A stretch of DNA of 64,000 nt from Choricystis sp. odSpoLacu1 (GCA_958009055.1 OY253658.1:186001-250000), one strand, 5' to 3'; shown: positions 52,475-63,791, counted from the stretch's first letter. Notes: generated by a model not told the origin, from the sequence alone. Program-made: numbers and translations.

Positions 52475-54308
52475 CTATTCCATTGCCCCTGGCAGCGCCC
52501 GCCGCCTGCGTGCCCGCGCTGCATCCACCCGGGGGTGAGCGTCCTCCAACGATCTCAAAAATTCGGCCGACACGCCTGGCGACGCGACCGCGAGCGAGCG
52601 CAGGCGCGGCAGCGCACGCGCAAGGGCGGCCACTCCACGCTCATCGACGCCCGCGTGGACAATGTCCACCGCGGTGAGGCGGGTGCAGGCTGCCAGCCCG
52701 GCCAGCAGGGCGGCGGCGGGGGGGGGGGCGGGAAGGGCCCAGGGGGCGCAGGGCGTGGGCCGCGTGCTGCGCGCCACCGCCGCCGCGCGCGGGGAGGGGG
52801 GGCAGGGCGCGGCCGACTCCTGCATCGTATTCGTACACCGCCACGTCTGCCAGTCCTGGCAGAGCGCCCAGGGCGGCGTACAGGCAGGGCGTCAGGCCGG
52901 CGCCCTGCACCTGGAGGGCGGTGAGGCGGTTGGCGCGCGCGAGCGCGGCGGCGGTGGCCGCGCCCGCCGCGCCGGCCGCCTCGACCCCTAGCGCCGCCAG
53001 CCGCGGCGCGGCAGCCAGGGCGGCCACGCCCGCGCCCCCAACGCGTGTACCTTGCAGCTGCAACGCTTCCAGGGAGGTGGCGTCGGACGCCAGGACGGCG
53101 GCGATGGCGTCGCCGACGTCGCAGTTGTGCAGGTTGAGTCTGGCAAGCCGCGGCGCGGCGCGCGCCAACGCGGCCACCCCCGCCGCCGTCACGCGCCCAC
53201 AGTTGGACAGGCCCAGAGCCGCCAGCTTGGGCAGTGCGGCCACGGCGGCCAGGCCGGCGTCCGTGATGTCCTCTCCGTGGAAAGCGACAGAGGTGAGGGA
53301 GGGCGCGGCGGCCAGCGCGGCTGCTCCCGCGTCCCCCACCCGAGTGAACCCGGTCTGCAGCGCGGCCAGCTTGGGCAGGGCGGCCGCCAGGGCAGCCAGC
53401 GTGGCATCCGTCACGCGCACGCAGCCGTAGACGTCGACCGAGGTGAGGCTGGTCAAAGCCGTCGCAAACTCCAGCCCTGGATCCCCGACGCGCGGACACC
53501 TCGTGATTGCGAGAGCACGCAGGCCCGTCAACCGGGTCAACGGGGCCAGCCCATTGTTGGTCAGGCTGCAGCAGTCGGACAGGGCCAGGGAGGCGAGGCC
53601 GGTGAGGCGGGCAAGGGACGCGGCCCCCGCGTTGCTCACCCGTGGTTTGCCGGGGGCGAGGCTCGCGCCGCCCCCCAACGCCAGCGCGCGCAGCCGCAGC
53701 CGCGACCGCGCCAGCACCGCCACATTGCGGTTGCGCACATTTGGGCAGGCCGACAGGTCGAGCGCGGTGGCTCCCGGAAACTGGGCGGCCAGCGTGTGCA
53801 TGCGCGCGCGCGACGGCGCGAGCGACGCGACCGCGCCATCGACTGCCGCCCGCCAGCGCCTGCACACCAGCCTCGCGCGGCGCAGGGCGGGCGCATCCAG
53901 GCGCGCCACCACGTCCGCCAGGACGCCCTCGGGCAGCCAGTCCCAGGAGGCGCAGGGTTCGGGGGGGGCGGCCGCCGCGAGCGCGGCCGCACGCGCGGCG
54001 ACCGCGGCGGCTGCAGCGGCGGAATCGTCCGATTCGTCCGAATCGTAGGCCGCGTCTCGGCGGGAACGAGAAGTGACGAGGCCGTGTGGCGAGGGGGCCA
54101 GCAGGTCGGACGCCGGGCGGCGGCGTGGGTGGGGGTGGTGGTGGCGTGAAGGCGCGGCGGGCAGGCAGACCACGGGGCAGGCGGGCGACGGTGGCGGCGC
54201 CGCGGTGGGGGGTGCCGTGGCGTCGTCACACTGTCGTGCGGTGTCGGCGGGCGGGGCCAGGACGCGGAGCGGGGGGCGGGGAGGGGGGGAGGGCGGCGGG
54301 GCCGACAT
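52475..54308 (-). CDS. F-box / leucine-rich-repeat protein (AMN1-like repeats)
   Basis: About 610 residues. A disordered head precedes an F-box (WLPEGVLADVVARLDAPALRRARLVCRRWRAAV). A long array of cysteine-type leucine-rich repeats follows: ALDLSACPNVRNRNVAVLA, SLALSDCCSLTNNGLAPL, ALAITRCPRVGDPGLEFA and SVDVYGCVRVTDATLAALA. This is the FBXL layout of SCF substrate receptors. The frame shifts at the G11 run 52718-52728 (plus strand); with ten the last repeats (AVDIVHAGVDERGVAALARALP) join and the protein ends at 52475. Confidence 0.85.
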
Positions 54309-54680
54309 TGGGCAGCAGCGCGCGCGTGGCGCGAATTGTGTGTGCGCTCGCCTGGGGAGAGGCCTCCCGCCGGGGTGTGGGAGGGCGTGTGCGGAGGTTT
54401 CAGGTGACTGCTGACGGCGGCATGTGGGGAGGGCATGCGCAGGCGGGGGAGGAGAGAGGTGCCCTCACAAACGTTTTGAGAAAGCACACGGTCGTGTTTT
54501 CGTTTGCGGTTGTAGGTGTTCATTCCCCCAGGATCCACGTTTATCAACCCTCAAACTTCATTGTCCCTCGCCACGCGCCTGGCAGAGCATGTATGTCTGT
54601 TTGTGATTGTTTATCGCCACCTCCAAAGAAAGTCACACACTTTTATCGACCCACACACACAAAGAATAACATTCTCTCTT
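54309..54680. other. Intergenic, no gene seen
   Basis: 372 bp between the F-box/LRR start and the HisHF stop, both minus strand. AT-richer from 54480 onward; it holds the F-box/LRR promoter. Confidence 0.4.
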
Positions 54681-56605
54681 TCACGCCACCCGCGTCGGCA
54701 GCCCGCCCCCCACCATGGCCGCCTTCACGTCCCCTATCGCCACCTCGCCCCTGTGAAAGATGCCCGCCGCCAGCGCGGCTGACGCGGCGGTGGCGTTGAA
54801 CACGTCGACGAAGTGGGAGGGGGCGCCAGCCCCTGAGGATGCGATGACGGGAATGCTGACAGCATCCGACACGGCAGCCACCAGCTCCGTGTCAAACCCT
54901 GCGCCCGTGCCGTCGCGATCGATGCAGTTGAGCAGGATCTCGCCCGCGCCCAGGGCTTCCACCGCGATCGACAACTCCACAGCGTCGATGTCGCGCCCTT
55001 CGCGCCCGCCCTTCACGGTGCACTGCCACCAACAGTGGGTCTCTCCATTGGGCCCAGGCACGGTGGTTTTGATGGTGGGGCGCTCCGTGTCCATGGGGTC
55101 AGCCACGTAGACGCGGCGCGGGTCGACAGACACGACGACGGCTTGAGCACCGTAGGCCCACGAGATCTGTTCAATGCTCGACCCGCCGTCTGCGGCTCGC
55201 CCCGCCGCGTACCACGCTTGGGCGGCATCCACCGCGTCCGACCCGATGGACACCTTGTCCGCCCCCGACCGAAAGTATTCGGCGGCGACGTCCAGGGCGG
55301 AGTGGTGGGTGCCGTCAGGGTCGGTGACGGCGCGGATGCCGCCCCCCACCGTCAGCGGCACAAACACGCCCTCCGACGTCGCCCTCAGCACGGCCAGCAT
55401 GGGGGCATCGTTGAGGGGGGCGTCCCGGAACCCGGTGATGTTGAGGAAGGTGACCTCGTCGGCGCCGTCGGCTGCGTAGCGGACGGCCAGGGCGACGGGC
55501 TTGCCAAGGTTGCGCACGTCCCCGCCGTCCTCCTTCTCCCGCACATCGTACTGGTCCCCTTTCGTCACCACCAGGTCGCCCGCATCGTTGGCGCGCACGT
55601 CCAGGCAGGCGATGACGCGGCGGGCGAGGCCGTGGGAGGAGGTGGAGGCAGGGGATGGGGAGGAAGCAGCCCCCGGTCCCTCTAGAAAGCCGCGCAGGAC
55701 GTCCAGCCCCGCCGCTCCGCTCTTCTCCGGGTGGAACTGGGTGCCGCACACGCCGCCCCGGGACACGGCGGCGACAAAGGGGGAGCCATAGTCTGAGGTG
55801 GCGGCCACCCATTCGGCATTGGATGCATCCGGGGTGGCTCTGAAGGAGTGAACATAGTACACACGCCGCCCCCCCAGCCTCGACAGCAGGTCAGTCTCGC
55901 GCGTCGGCACCGCCTCATTCCAGCCGATGTGGGGCACGGGGTGGCCGCGGGCGGGGGGGAAGCGGGTGACGCGCCCCGGGATCAGGCCCAGCCCGGGGAC
56001 GCCCCCATTCTCGTCCGACCCGTCGAACAGGATCTGGAGGCCGAGACAGATGCCGAGAAAGGGGCGGCCAGACTGTGTGGAAAAGGTGGGAAGAATGGGG
56101 TGTGAGTGGAGTGAGACAAGGCAGTCGTGCTTTCCGTCTCCCGACCCCTTTCCTCCTCTCTCTTCTCTTTCTTTCCCTCACCTGCAGATAGTCGCGCAGC
56201 GCGGTCGTCAGGCCGCGCTGGGCCAGGGCGCCCATGGCCTGCTCGAAGGCGCCGACCCCGGGGAACAGGAGGCGGTCCGCGTTGGCAACGTCGGCGGCGG
56301 ACTCGACCTGTGTTGCGAAGGGGGGCGAGGGTTGAAAAAGGGGCGTCTGCTTGCTGTATTTTTGTTTCGTTGCCCTCTCTTTCCCCCTCCCCTCCACCCC
56401 CAATTCTCTCTCTCACCTCTTTCAGCTCATACCCCAACGCCTTGACCGCGTTGCGCAGGGAGCGCACGTTGCCCGCGCCATAGTCCAGCAGCGTGATTGA
56501 GGGGCGGTCGGAGGACGCGGCGGCGGCGCGACGCACCGCGCGCGCGCGCCGGCGGCTGGCGCCGGTGGCGCCAGGAGGGCGTGTGTCGCGTGTGAGGGTG
56601 CGCAT
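54681..56605 (-). CDS. HISN4: Imidazole glycerol phosphate synthase HisHF, plastid-targeted
   Basis: Exons 56605-56417, 56307-56182 and 56072-54681, all phase 0, 568 residues. A basic transit peptide leads into the HisH glutaminase: ITLLDYGAGNVRSLRNAVKALG, LLFPGVGAFEQAM, the nucleophile elbow GRPFLGICLGLQ, and GTQFHPEKS carrying the His/Glu of the triad. The fused HisF barrel begins ARRVIACLDVRANDAGDLVVTKG and ends GGGLPTRVA, with LTVGGGIRAVTD and EILLNCIDRDGTGAGFD. It makes IGP and AICAR in histidine synthesis. The fusion is the normal plant/fungal form. AICAR feeds the purine pathway begun by the PurF in this window. eRF3 diverges 173 bp away. Confidence 0.97.
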
Positions 56606-56778
56606 CGCGTGTGCTGTGGACAAGGGTGGCTGGTTTTTGCGGCCGGGCGCGGCCTCCGGCGAGCAGAATTCGGCGCACTGTGGAACCGGCTTGCGACCGC
56701 CGGGCGGCACTGTTTTTTTTTCCTTTCTTTCCCTCACGCGCCCCTCAACACACACTCCCCCCCCCCTTTCCATCACCG

Positions 56779-58868
56779 ATGGGCGACTCGTGGGAGGACG
56801 CCGCCGCCGACAGCGGCGGCCGCGCCCCCCCTCCCGCCGCCGCCCCCCCCGCCGGCGGCTTTGCCTTCAATCCCAACTCCTTCAACCCGGGCGCCTCCAC
56901 CTTCAACCCGGGGCCGCCGCCGGCTGCGCCGCCGCCGCCGGCTGCGGTGCCGCCGCCGCCCGCGTCGGCGGCCGATGTTGGTGAGTGGAGGGATGTAGGA
57001 GTGGAAAGAGGGAAGCCACACGCAGTTGCTGCCTCGGGGGCGCGGCGGCTGCGCTGTCGGTGTGGAGTGTGAGCTTGGAGAAGCTGTCTGCTCGCCCGAT
57101 CAGGGGGCGAGAGAAGCGGGGGTAGAGGAGGCAGACACAAAACGCCCAGCGCGTGCGATTGACCCCACCCTCCACCCAATCCACAGCTGCCGCTACCGCT
57201 GGCGTCGCCGCGATGTCGGTCGACCCGCCCGCTCCGCCCAAGCCCAAGCCTGTGGTCGCCTCGCCCAAGCCGGCGCCCGCCGCGGCGGCGCCGGCGCCCC
57301 CCAAACCCGCGCCCCCGCCCCCGCCGCCAGACGAGCCTGAGGAGGAGCCTGAAGACGCAGCGGCGCGGGAGGCCGAGGTCAAGCGCGTCATGGACGAGAT
57401 GAAGAAGGAGGAGCCGAGGTGAGTGGGAAGGGTGGTGGGGTGGGGTGGGGCGTGGGTGGGTGGGTGCCTCCCTTTTTGCCCCCCACACTCCTCTCACGTG
57501 CCTCCACCCCACGCACTCCCCCACAGGGACCACCTCAACATTGTGTTCATCGGCCACGTGGACGCCGGCAAGTCGACGACAGGAGGGCAGATTCTTTTCC
57601 TCACGGGTGGTGTCGACGACCGCACCATTCAAAAATACGAAAAAGAGGCCAAAGACAAAAACCGGGAGTCGTGGTACATGGCCTACATCATGGACACCAA
57701 TGAGGAGGAGCGGGCGAAAGGCAAGACGGTGGAGGTGGGGCGCGCCCACTTTGAGACGGCGGCACGCAGGTACACGATTTTGGACGCGCCGGGGCACAAG
57801 AATTATGTGCCCAACATGATTTCGGGCGCCTCCCAGGCCGACGTCGGCGTCCTGGTCATCGCGGCGCGCAAGGGCGAGTTCGAGACTGGGTTCGAACGCG
57901 GCGGCCAGACGCGGGAGCATGCTCAACTGGCCAAAACGCTGGGCGTGGCCAAGCTCGTGGTGGCTGTCAACAAAATGGACGACCCGTCCGTCGCGGGCCC
58001 GGGTGGCACCTGGTCCCAGGCACGCTACGATGAAGTCGTGGCCGGCCTGACCCCCTTCCTGCGCGCCTGTGGCTACAACGTGAAACGGGACGTCGTGTTC
58101 CTGCCGATGTCGGGCCTGCACGGCCACAACATCAAGGACCCCCCGCCCAGCGGCACCGCCGACTGGTACGACGGTCCGACCCTCTTCTCCGTGCTGGACG
58201 CCGTCGACCCCCCGCCCCGCGACCCGGCCGCCCCCTTCCGCATGAGTGTGATCGACAAGTATCGGGACATGGGGACCATTGTCATGGGCAAGAGTGAGGC
58301 AGGGATCGTGGCGCGCGGCGACCGCCTCCTCATCATGCCCAACCGCACCCCCGCCACCGTGGCCGCCATCTACCGGGATGAAGTGGAGGTGGCGGCTGCC
58401 GCGGGGGGTGAAAACTTGAGGCTGAGGCTGGGTGGCGTGGAGGAGGATGACGTGGCGGCGGGGTTCGTCGTGTGCTCGCGCCGCGCGCCGGTGCCCGTGG
58501 TCGCCGCGTTTGACGCCCAGCTCCAAGTCCTGGACCTGCTGGAGCACAAAGCCATCTTCACCGCCGGCTACAAAGCCATCCTGCACGTCCACTCCGTGGT
58601 GGAGGAGTGCGAGATCACGGCGTTGCTGGCCCAGGTGGATGTCAAGACAAAGGAGAAGAAGAAGGTTAAATTTGTCAAAGGGGGAAGCGTCGTCATCGCG
58701 CGCGTCGCGGTGGACAAGCCCGTCTGCGTCGAGTTGTTTGACGCCGTGCCCCAGCTGGGCAGGTTCACGCTGCGGGATGAGGGACGCACGATCGCCATCG
58801 GCAAGATTGTGCGGCTGCCCAAGTCGGCCAAAGCGGGGGGAGGGGGTGGCGGCGGGTGCGACGCGTGA
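56779..58868 (+). CDS. ERF3: Translation termination factor eRF3 (SUP35 family GTPase)
   Basis: Exons 56779-56980, 57187-57418 and 57527-58868, all phases consistent, 591 residues. The N-terminal domain is Pro/Ala-rich with three NPN/FNP units (FNPNSFNPGASTFNPG) that could act as PAM2-like poly(A)-binding-protein contacts. A charged middle (EPEEEPEDAAAREAEVKRVMDEMKKEEPR) follows. The GTPase has HVDAGKSTT, DAPGHKNYVPNM and NKMD, with the eRF3-type R-G/GGQTREHAQLAKTLGV. Two beta-barrel domains complete it. It stimulates eRF1-mediated peptide release. Hbs1 is an alternative but the GTPase and tail sequences favour eRF3. Confidence 0.95.
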
Positions 58869-59021
58869 TGGTGTGTTGGTGTGTTTGATCTGTCGTTTCT
58901 GCGTGCGTTTTTTTTTCTCTTGTGCTCTGTTCTGTTTTCGTGTGCGAGACGCGCTCTTGTGTGCGCGGTGTGTGTGAGAGGAGCCCCCGGTCTTTGAAAC
59001 CAACAAAAAAAACAATTACAT

Positions 59022-60069
59022 TCACAACCACGGCAGCCCGCCCCACTTTTTCTTTTGCACCGGCACGATGCCCCCCACCCCCAGCCTCCACGCGTCCAGC
59101 AGCATGGTGACCAGCATGCCGGCCGCTAGTGCGTCGGTGGCGGCGCGGCGCAGGGTCCACTTGTCGCCGCGGCGGCTGCGCCCACCCTCCCCCTCCTCCT
59201 CTTCATCCATGGCGAAAAACCACGGGAACGACACAAAAAAGTAGAGCGCGTAAAACAGGCTGCCCACGCTGTACATGCGGTCCCTGTCCACAAACCTGTA
59301 GTGCGGGAAGTGGGCAATGGTAGCGGTTTCGCCGTACGCGGTCGCGTAGGCCAGGCTGACAATCACAGCCGCTTGAGCTGCCACCACCGCCGCCCGACTG
59401 CCACCAGCACGGCGCACGCTGCGCACGGCGGCACGCTGGGCCACGTTGGACAGGGCGTGGTAGAAGAGGAAGTAGGCGTGCGTCATGAGGTACAAACAAA
59501 ATGGGACATCATTCAAGCGATGCGCGGGGAACGTGTACTCCGCCCCCAGCAGGGTATAAAAGTAGTGCGTCCAAAAGTAGTTGCCGATGTGGGAAAAGGT
59601 GGCGATCCAGATGGAGGCTTTGACCCAGTAGCGGCGGTGGAGGGGGCGGTGTGCATCGGCCGCCCCTGGGAAGAGCAGGGGCAGGGCGACCGCGGGGGCG
59701 GCGGTGGCGGCGCCGATGGCCATGTAGCCCCACTTGTCGCAGCGCTGGAGTTGGTGAAGGGCGAGAAGGGAGAGAGGAGTGTTAGTTGTTGCGGAGTGTT
59801 GTTGAGACCACAGACCGCGCAAACACCCACCGCCCACAACATACACGCCCACTCACTTCATATAGTTTGAACGGCACCACGATGCACAGCGCCCATACAA
59901 TCCAGAAGGGGGAGTAGGCCAGGAAGAAGGCCTCCGCCCACTGTTTGGACGAATCGTCCGCGGCCCAGACGGGGAGTGTGGTCGCGGCGGACGCTCGCTT
60001 GGCTGGGGCGGGTGACGCCGCGTTGGACGAACGCCGACCCCGGCTGGGGGCGCGCCGGGTGGCCACCAT
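59022..60069 (-). CDS. CPI1: Cycloeucalenol cycloisomerase
   Basis: Exons 60069-59857 and 59744-59022 (phase 0), 311 residues. It opens the cyclopropane ring of cycloeucalenol to obtusifoliol, a step needed only in cycloartenol-based (plant/algal-type) sterol synthesis, in the ER. Match to plant CPI1 is strong: AYSPFWIVWALCIVVPFKLYE, HRRYWVKASIWIATFSHIGNYFWTHYFYTLLGAEYTFP, ATIAHFPHYRFVDRDRMYSVG and FVSFPWFFAMDE. Several membrane helices are evident. This gene is good evidence for phytosterol metabolism in the host. Confidence 0.96.
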
Positions 60070-60171
60070 GGGGGGTGAGATGGGAGTACAGGAGGCGCGC
60101 GCAGGGAGAGAACGGCGTGATTGGGAGGAGTCCTGTTCATTTGTTTTTGATTTGGTTAAAAACTCTCTCTT

Positions 60172-61578
60172 CTACTCGCCAACGTCCGCCCCCTTGGCCT
60201 CCAGTTCCGCCGCAAACGCTGCCAACCTGGCTTCGTCGTCGGCATCTTCGTCGCCACCCGCCGCCTTGGGCCCACTTTTTACCTTTTCCTTGCCCTCCGC
60301 CAGAACGCCAAACCTCTCCTGACCGTCCCACAGGTCGCACTCGACCTCGCGCCCGCGCCACGGCCGCCCGCTCAACCGGCTGACCGCGCGCGCGGCCGCC
60401 TCACCGGTGGCGAAGCGCAGCACGGCGACGCCGCCGCAGTGCACGCGGGCGCGCACCATGCCGCCGCCGCCGCCCGCGCCGGCGCCGAGGGCGGCGAGAG
60501 CGCTTTCGAGAGCGCGCCGCTCGGCCGCGTCGCTGGCCGCGCGTGCCTCATCAAACGCGCCCCGCACCACCACCGTGCGCGCGGTGACGGGGTCGGCCAT
60601 CGCATCGTCATCCCCCTCCCACCCCAGGGCGCGGTCCACGGCGGCCGTCATGGCGCGGCGCGCTTTCTTGGACAGCGGCGGCGGCGGCGCGCGGCGCGCG
60701 GTGGCGCCATCGCCACGGTCGCCTCCGCCACCCTCTCTCGCAGTGAACTCGGCCCGGGTCACGGTCAGCACGTGCCGCTCATCTTGTGGCCGAAAGCGGG
60801 CGCCATCCAGCAGGGTGAGGGCCAGGTCGACTGAGGGAGGCTTCAAAAAAGTGACAACGCCGTCGCCTTTCAGTGCCCCCGTCGCTGCGTCCCGGTACAG
60901 CTTGACCCGGGGGCCGCTGCCATCCAGGGCGGCTTTCAGCACGCCACACTTGGCAAACACGGCTGCGACTTCTTCAACGCTTGTGTCGGGGGGGAGGCCA
61001 GACACATACACACTCACGCTCGACGTCTTGGCGGCACGCGCCGCGTCCCACTCGCCCGCGGTGGCCGCCGCCTCGCGTGCCCGCTTTGAGGCGGCCGCAT
61101 GCTTGGCGATGACGTCGGCAGCGGTGGGCTTGGAGGGGCGGCGGGGAGGGGGGCGCGCGGCGGCGGTGGTCGTCGCGCCTGACGGAAACGTCATGTCGTC
61201 TTGATTGTAGGCTGGCCGCTCACCGCCACCTTGCCGAGGCACAAAGCGGCGCAGGCCGCCATCCCATACAAAGTGGGTGCCATCGTCGTCCACAAACTCG
61301 CGTTCGTCGGTGGGGGGGGAAGGCGGCCGCGCGGTCGCTTGTGCGGTCGACACCGCCGCAGCCCGCCCGCCCAACTGCACACCCAGGTGGACCGACGCGT
61401 CAGAAAGCGGCTGCCAGGCGCCCCCAGCCACTGTGGCGCAGTAGACGGGAGTCGTCGGCGGCAGCACGCCCGAGGCCGCAATGTCGCGAAACTGGGGCCG
61501 CGGGTACGGCCCCACCGACCCGCCCCGCCCGTCGGCGTAGAACCAGGCGTCGGGGGTAGGGGTGGTGGAGGTTGACAT
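60172..61578 (-). CDS. Tat-SF1/CUS2-like splicing factor with GYF-like head and two RRMs
   Basis: Single exon, 468 residues. The N-terminus DAWFYADGRGGSVGPYPRPQF resembles a GYF-type domain. The middle has HFVWDGGLRRFVP. RRM1 is SVSVYVSGLPPDTSVEEVAAVFAKCGVLKAA...GDGVVTFLKPPSVDLAL. The C-terminal RRM-like unit (TVVVRGAFDE...GVAVLRFATGEAAARAVSRLSGRPWRGREVECDLWDGQERF) looks like a U2AF-homology motif. This is the layout of HTATSF1/Cus2, which bind SF3B1 and help U2 snRNP assembly. It fits an intron-containing genome. Confidence 0.87.
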   Translation of the reverse strand: MSTSTTPTPDAWFYADGRGGSVGPYPRPQFRDIAASGVLPPTTPVYCATVAGGAWQPLSDASVHLGVQLGGRAAAVSTAQATARPPSPPTDEREFVDDDGTHFVWDGGLRRFVPRQGGGERPAYNQDDMTFPSGATTTAAARPPPRRPSKPTAADVIAKHAAASKRAREAAATAGEWDAARAAKTSSVSVYVSGLPPDTSVEEVAAVFAKCGVLKAALDGSGPRVKLYRDAATGALKGDGVVTFLKPPSVDLALTLLDGARFRPQDERHVLTVTRAEFTAREGGGGDRGDGATARRAPPPPLSKKARRAMTAAVDRALGWEGDDDAMADPVTARTVVVRGAFDEARAASDAAERRALESALAALGAGAGGGGGMVRARVHCGGVAVLRFATGEAAARAVSRLSGRPWRGREVECDLWDGQERFGVLAEGKEKVKSGPKAAGGDEDADDEARLAAFAAELEAKGADVGE

Positions 61579-61771
61579 GTGGTTTGGAGTGGCGGCGCGC
61601 GCGCCACACACACAAGCGCCGCGGAGAAACGAATTGGGCGGTCTGCCGTTTCTTTGTCGGCCGGCCTCTTCGTCCGCCCCCGCCCTTCCTCCGCACCACG
61701 CGCACACGCAAAAATGCGAATCCTTGTATCACACAAAAAAACTGCGATCCTCATTCTCTCACTCACACACT

Positions 61772-63791
61772 CTAGCCCTGCTTGCCCAGGTCCACCTTCT
61801 TCTTCAGCACCTGCCTCCCCGAGTGCACCAACCCGTCCAAGATGCCGGCCACCGTAAACACGCCCCCGATGACGGCGCACGTAGAGGTGACAAACCTGTA
61901 GAATAGTTTGGGTTGCTCGGTGACGACAATCTGAATCGGAGACATGTCGTGCGAAAACTTGGCGGCCGGGTGGGTGGCGCCCCCCTCCGCCACGTAGGCG
62001 TGCGAGTGGACGACGTACTCATATGCGTCGTAGCCTGCATCCGTGGCGCGGCGGCCACGGGGTTCCAGGGAGGTGAGGACGACCTGTGGTTGAGAGGGAG
62101 GGAGGGTCAGTGTTTTTTTTTTTTTTTTTCGTTAACCGAGAGCGCGATCCTTCTCCCTCCCTCTCCTTCTCTTCTCTTGCCTGCGAGTAGTGCTCAAACG
62201 TGGTGTGGGGTTGAGGGGAGAAGAAGGCGGCGTGGGCCAGTTTGTCGGCCCAGTCGTCGGTCAGGCCGAGCGGGTGCATGGACTCGAGCGACTGTGTGGG
62301 AGGAAAGGTGGAAAGGGGAGGGTGAGAAAAACAACAAACACAAAAAGATCGAAACACGCCCAGAAAACACACACCATCCACAATCCAAACCACACTCACC
62401 CGCTTGCGCCGCGGACTGGGTTGAGACCCAAAGTAGTAGTGGTGCACCACGTGGGACAGGTTCATGGAGGCGGTGTCGAACGAGTGCCCCGGCGCACGCG
62501 CGATGAAGTGAAGGGTTCCAGGAACCTTCTTCACCAGCGCAAACCCGGACAGCGAGCACCCGGACGTCGCCGCCATGCGGGTGACGCCCTCCACGTACTG
62601 GCCGGGCTCGCCCGCCGTGGCGGCCAGTGTATCGGCAAAGGCTGTCAGAGCTTCCACGGTGCGGTCGCCGCGGTACGACTCGTGGTCGCGGAACCCGTGC
62701 ACATTGACTTCGTCGTGCCCCGCCCGAAACACGCGGAGGGAGGGGTAGCCCGTGACCGCGTGCTCGCGGCACAGGTCGGCTTCCAGGGTGCAGTCGACTT
62801 TGGCGAAGCGGATGCGGCGATCTGATTCAGGGTAGCGCGCGTGCACGGTGGCCGTCACCGCCTCCCACGTGGGCTCCAGCCGCTGGCACCAGGGGCACCA
62901 GGGGGCGTAGAAGTTGATGACGACGATGGGGTAGCGGGACAGGGTGGCGGCAAAGTGGGCGGCGTCGATCGGTGCGGTGTAGTCGATCGCAGCGAAGGGA
63001 TCACCCCCCACTGAACCCGCGGGGAGGATGCTACCCTCATCATCATACTTGACGTCCCGCCGGGAGGCACCGTCATCGTGCATATAGTACCCCGCCCGCC
63101 GCATGTCCTCGCTGATGGGCAACTTGCGCACCGTTTTGGTGAGGTTGAGGCGTTTGGTGCCGAGCGAGTCGGAGACATCTAACGTCGCAAACTCACAAGA
63201 AAGGGAAGGGAACGACACGTTGAAGTTGACGCGCAGCAGTTCGCCCGGGGGGGAGCGGTCCACGACGAGCTCGTCGCGGTAGACGGGGGTGAGATAGCCG
63301 TTGAGTTCCTGTGTGGGTTGGTGGGTGGGAGGGTTGGTGGAGGGGAGGCAAGAGAAGGAAAACACGCGTCGGGCGCGTGTTGCTTCGTGCGCTCTCTCTC
63401 TCCTTCTCTCTCACCATCGCCAGCAGCATGATGATGGACACGGTGGCCGCCAAGCTGAGCGAGGCGCCGGTCAGCGTGGTCTCCGTCAGGTCGCTGTGTG
63501 GGAGGGAGGGAGAGGATTGGTGGAAGGATCGCGCGATGTGTCGCAATGCGTGCCGCGCCCCACGACCACGGGCGTCTCGCGCCACGCCTGCCCGCCCCGC
63601 CACGACACAAGGGACGATTGTATTCTTTGGCTGCCACAGCGGCCAGCGCGGCAGGTGGATACCAGGGACAGAGACGCGCACACACGACACACCGACCGAT
63701 CCCCACCCTTCTCTTTCTCAACCACGCACGTCGGAATCTTGCGGTAGAAGTCGACCGCTTTGAGGCGGGACAGCAGATGGTTGCCCGCCAT
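61772..63791 (-). CDS. PDIL5-4: PDI5-4-type protein disulfide isomerase fused to ERV/ERGIC domains
   Basis: Five exons: 63791-63730, 63493-63415, 63308-62400, 62291-62181 and 62083-61772, phases consistent, 490 residues. Order: ERV N-terminus with a membrane helix (LKAVDFYRKIPTDLTETTLTGASLSLAA), ERV lumenal part, a thioredoxin domain with the CPWC active site (VVINFYAPWCPWCQRLEP), the second ERV part (SHVVHHYYFGSQPS; MHPLGLTDDW) and a C-terminal membrane helix (FVTSTCAVIGGVFTVAGILDGLV). This composite is the plant/algal PDIL5-4 type, acting in the ER-Golgi cycle. Intron 4 has a GC donor (CAG|GCAAGA) and contains a long T run. Confidence 0.93.

Noticed and set aside
51710..52924. 404-codon plus-strand frame between the methyltransferase and the F-box/LRR gene
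   Set aside because: It begins inside the methyltransferase in another frame and ends antisense to LRR repeats. The middle has no recognisable domain or clear splice pattern.
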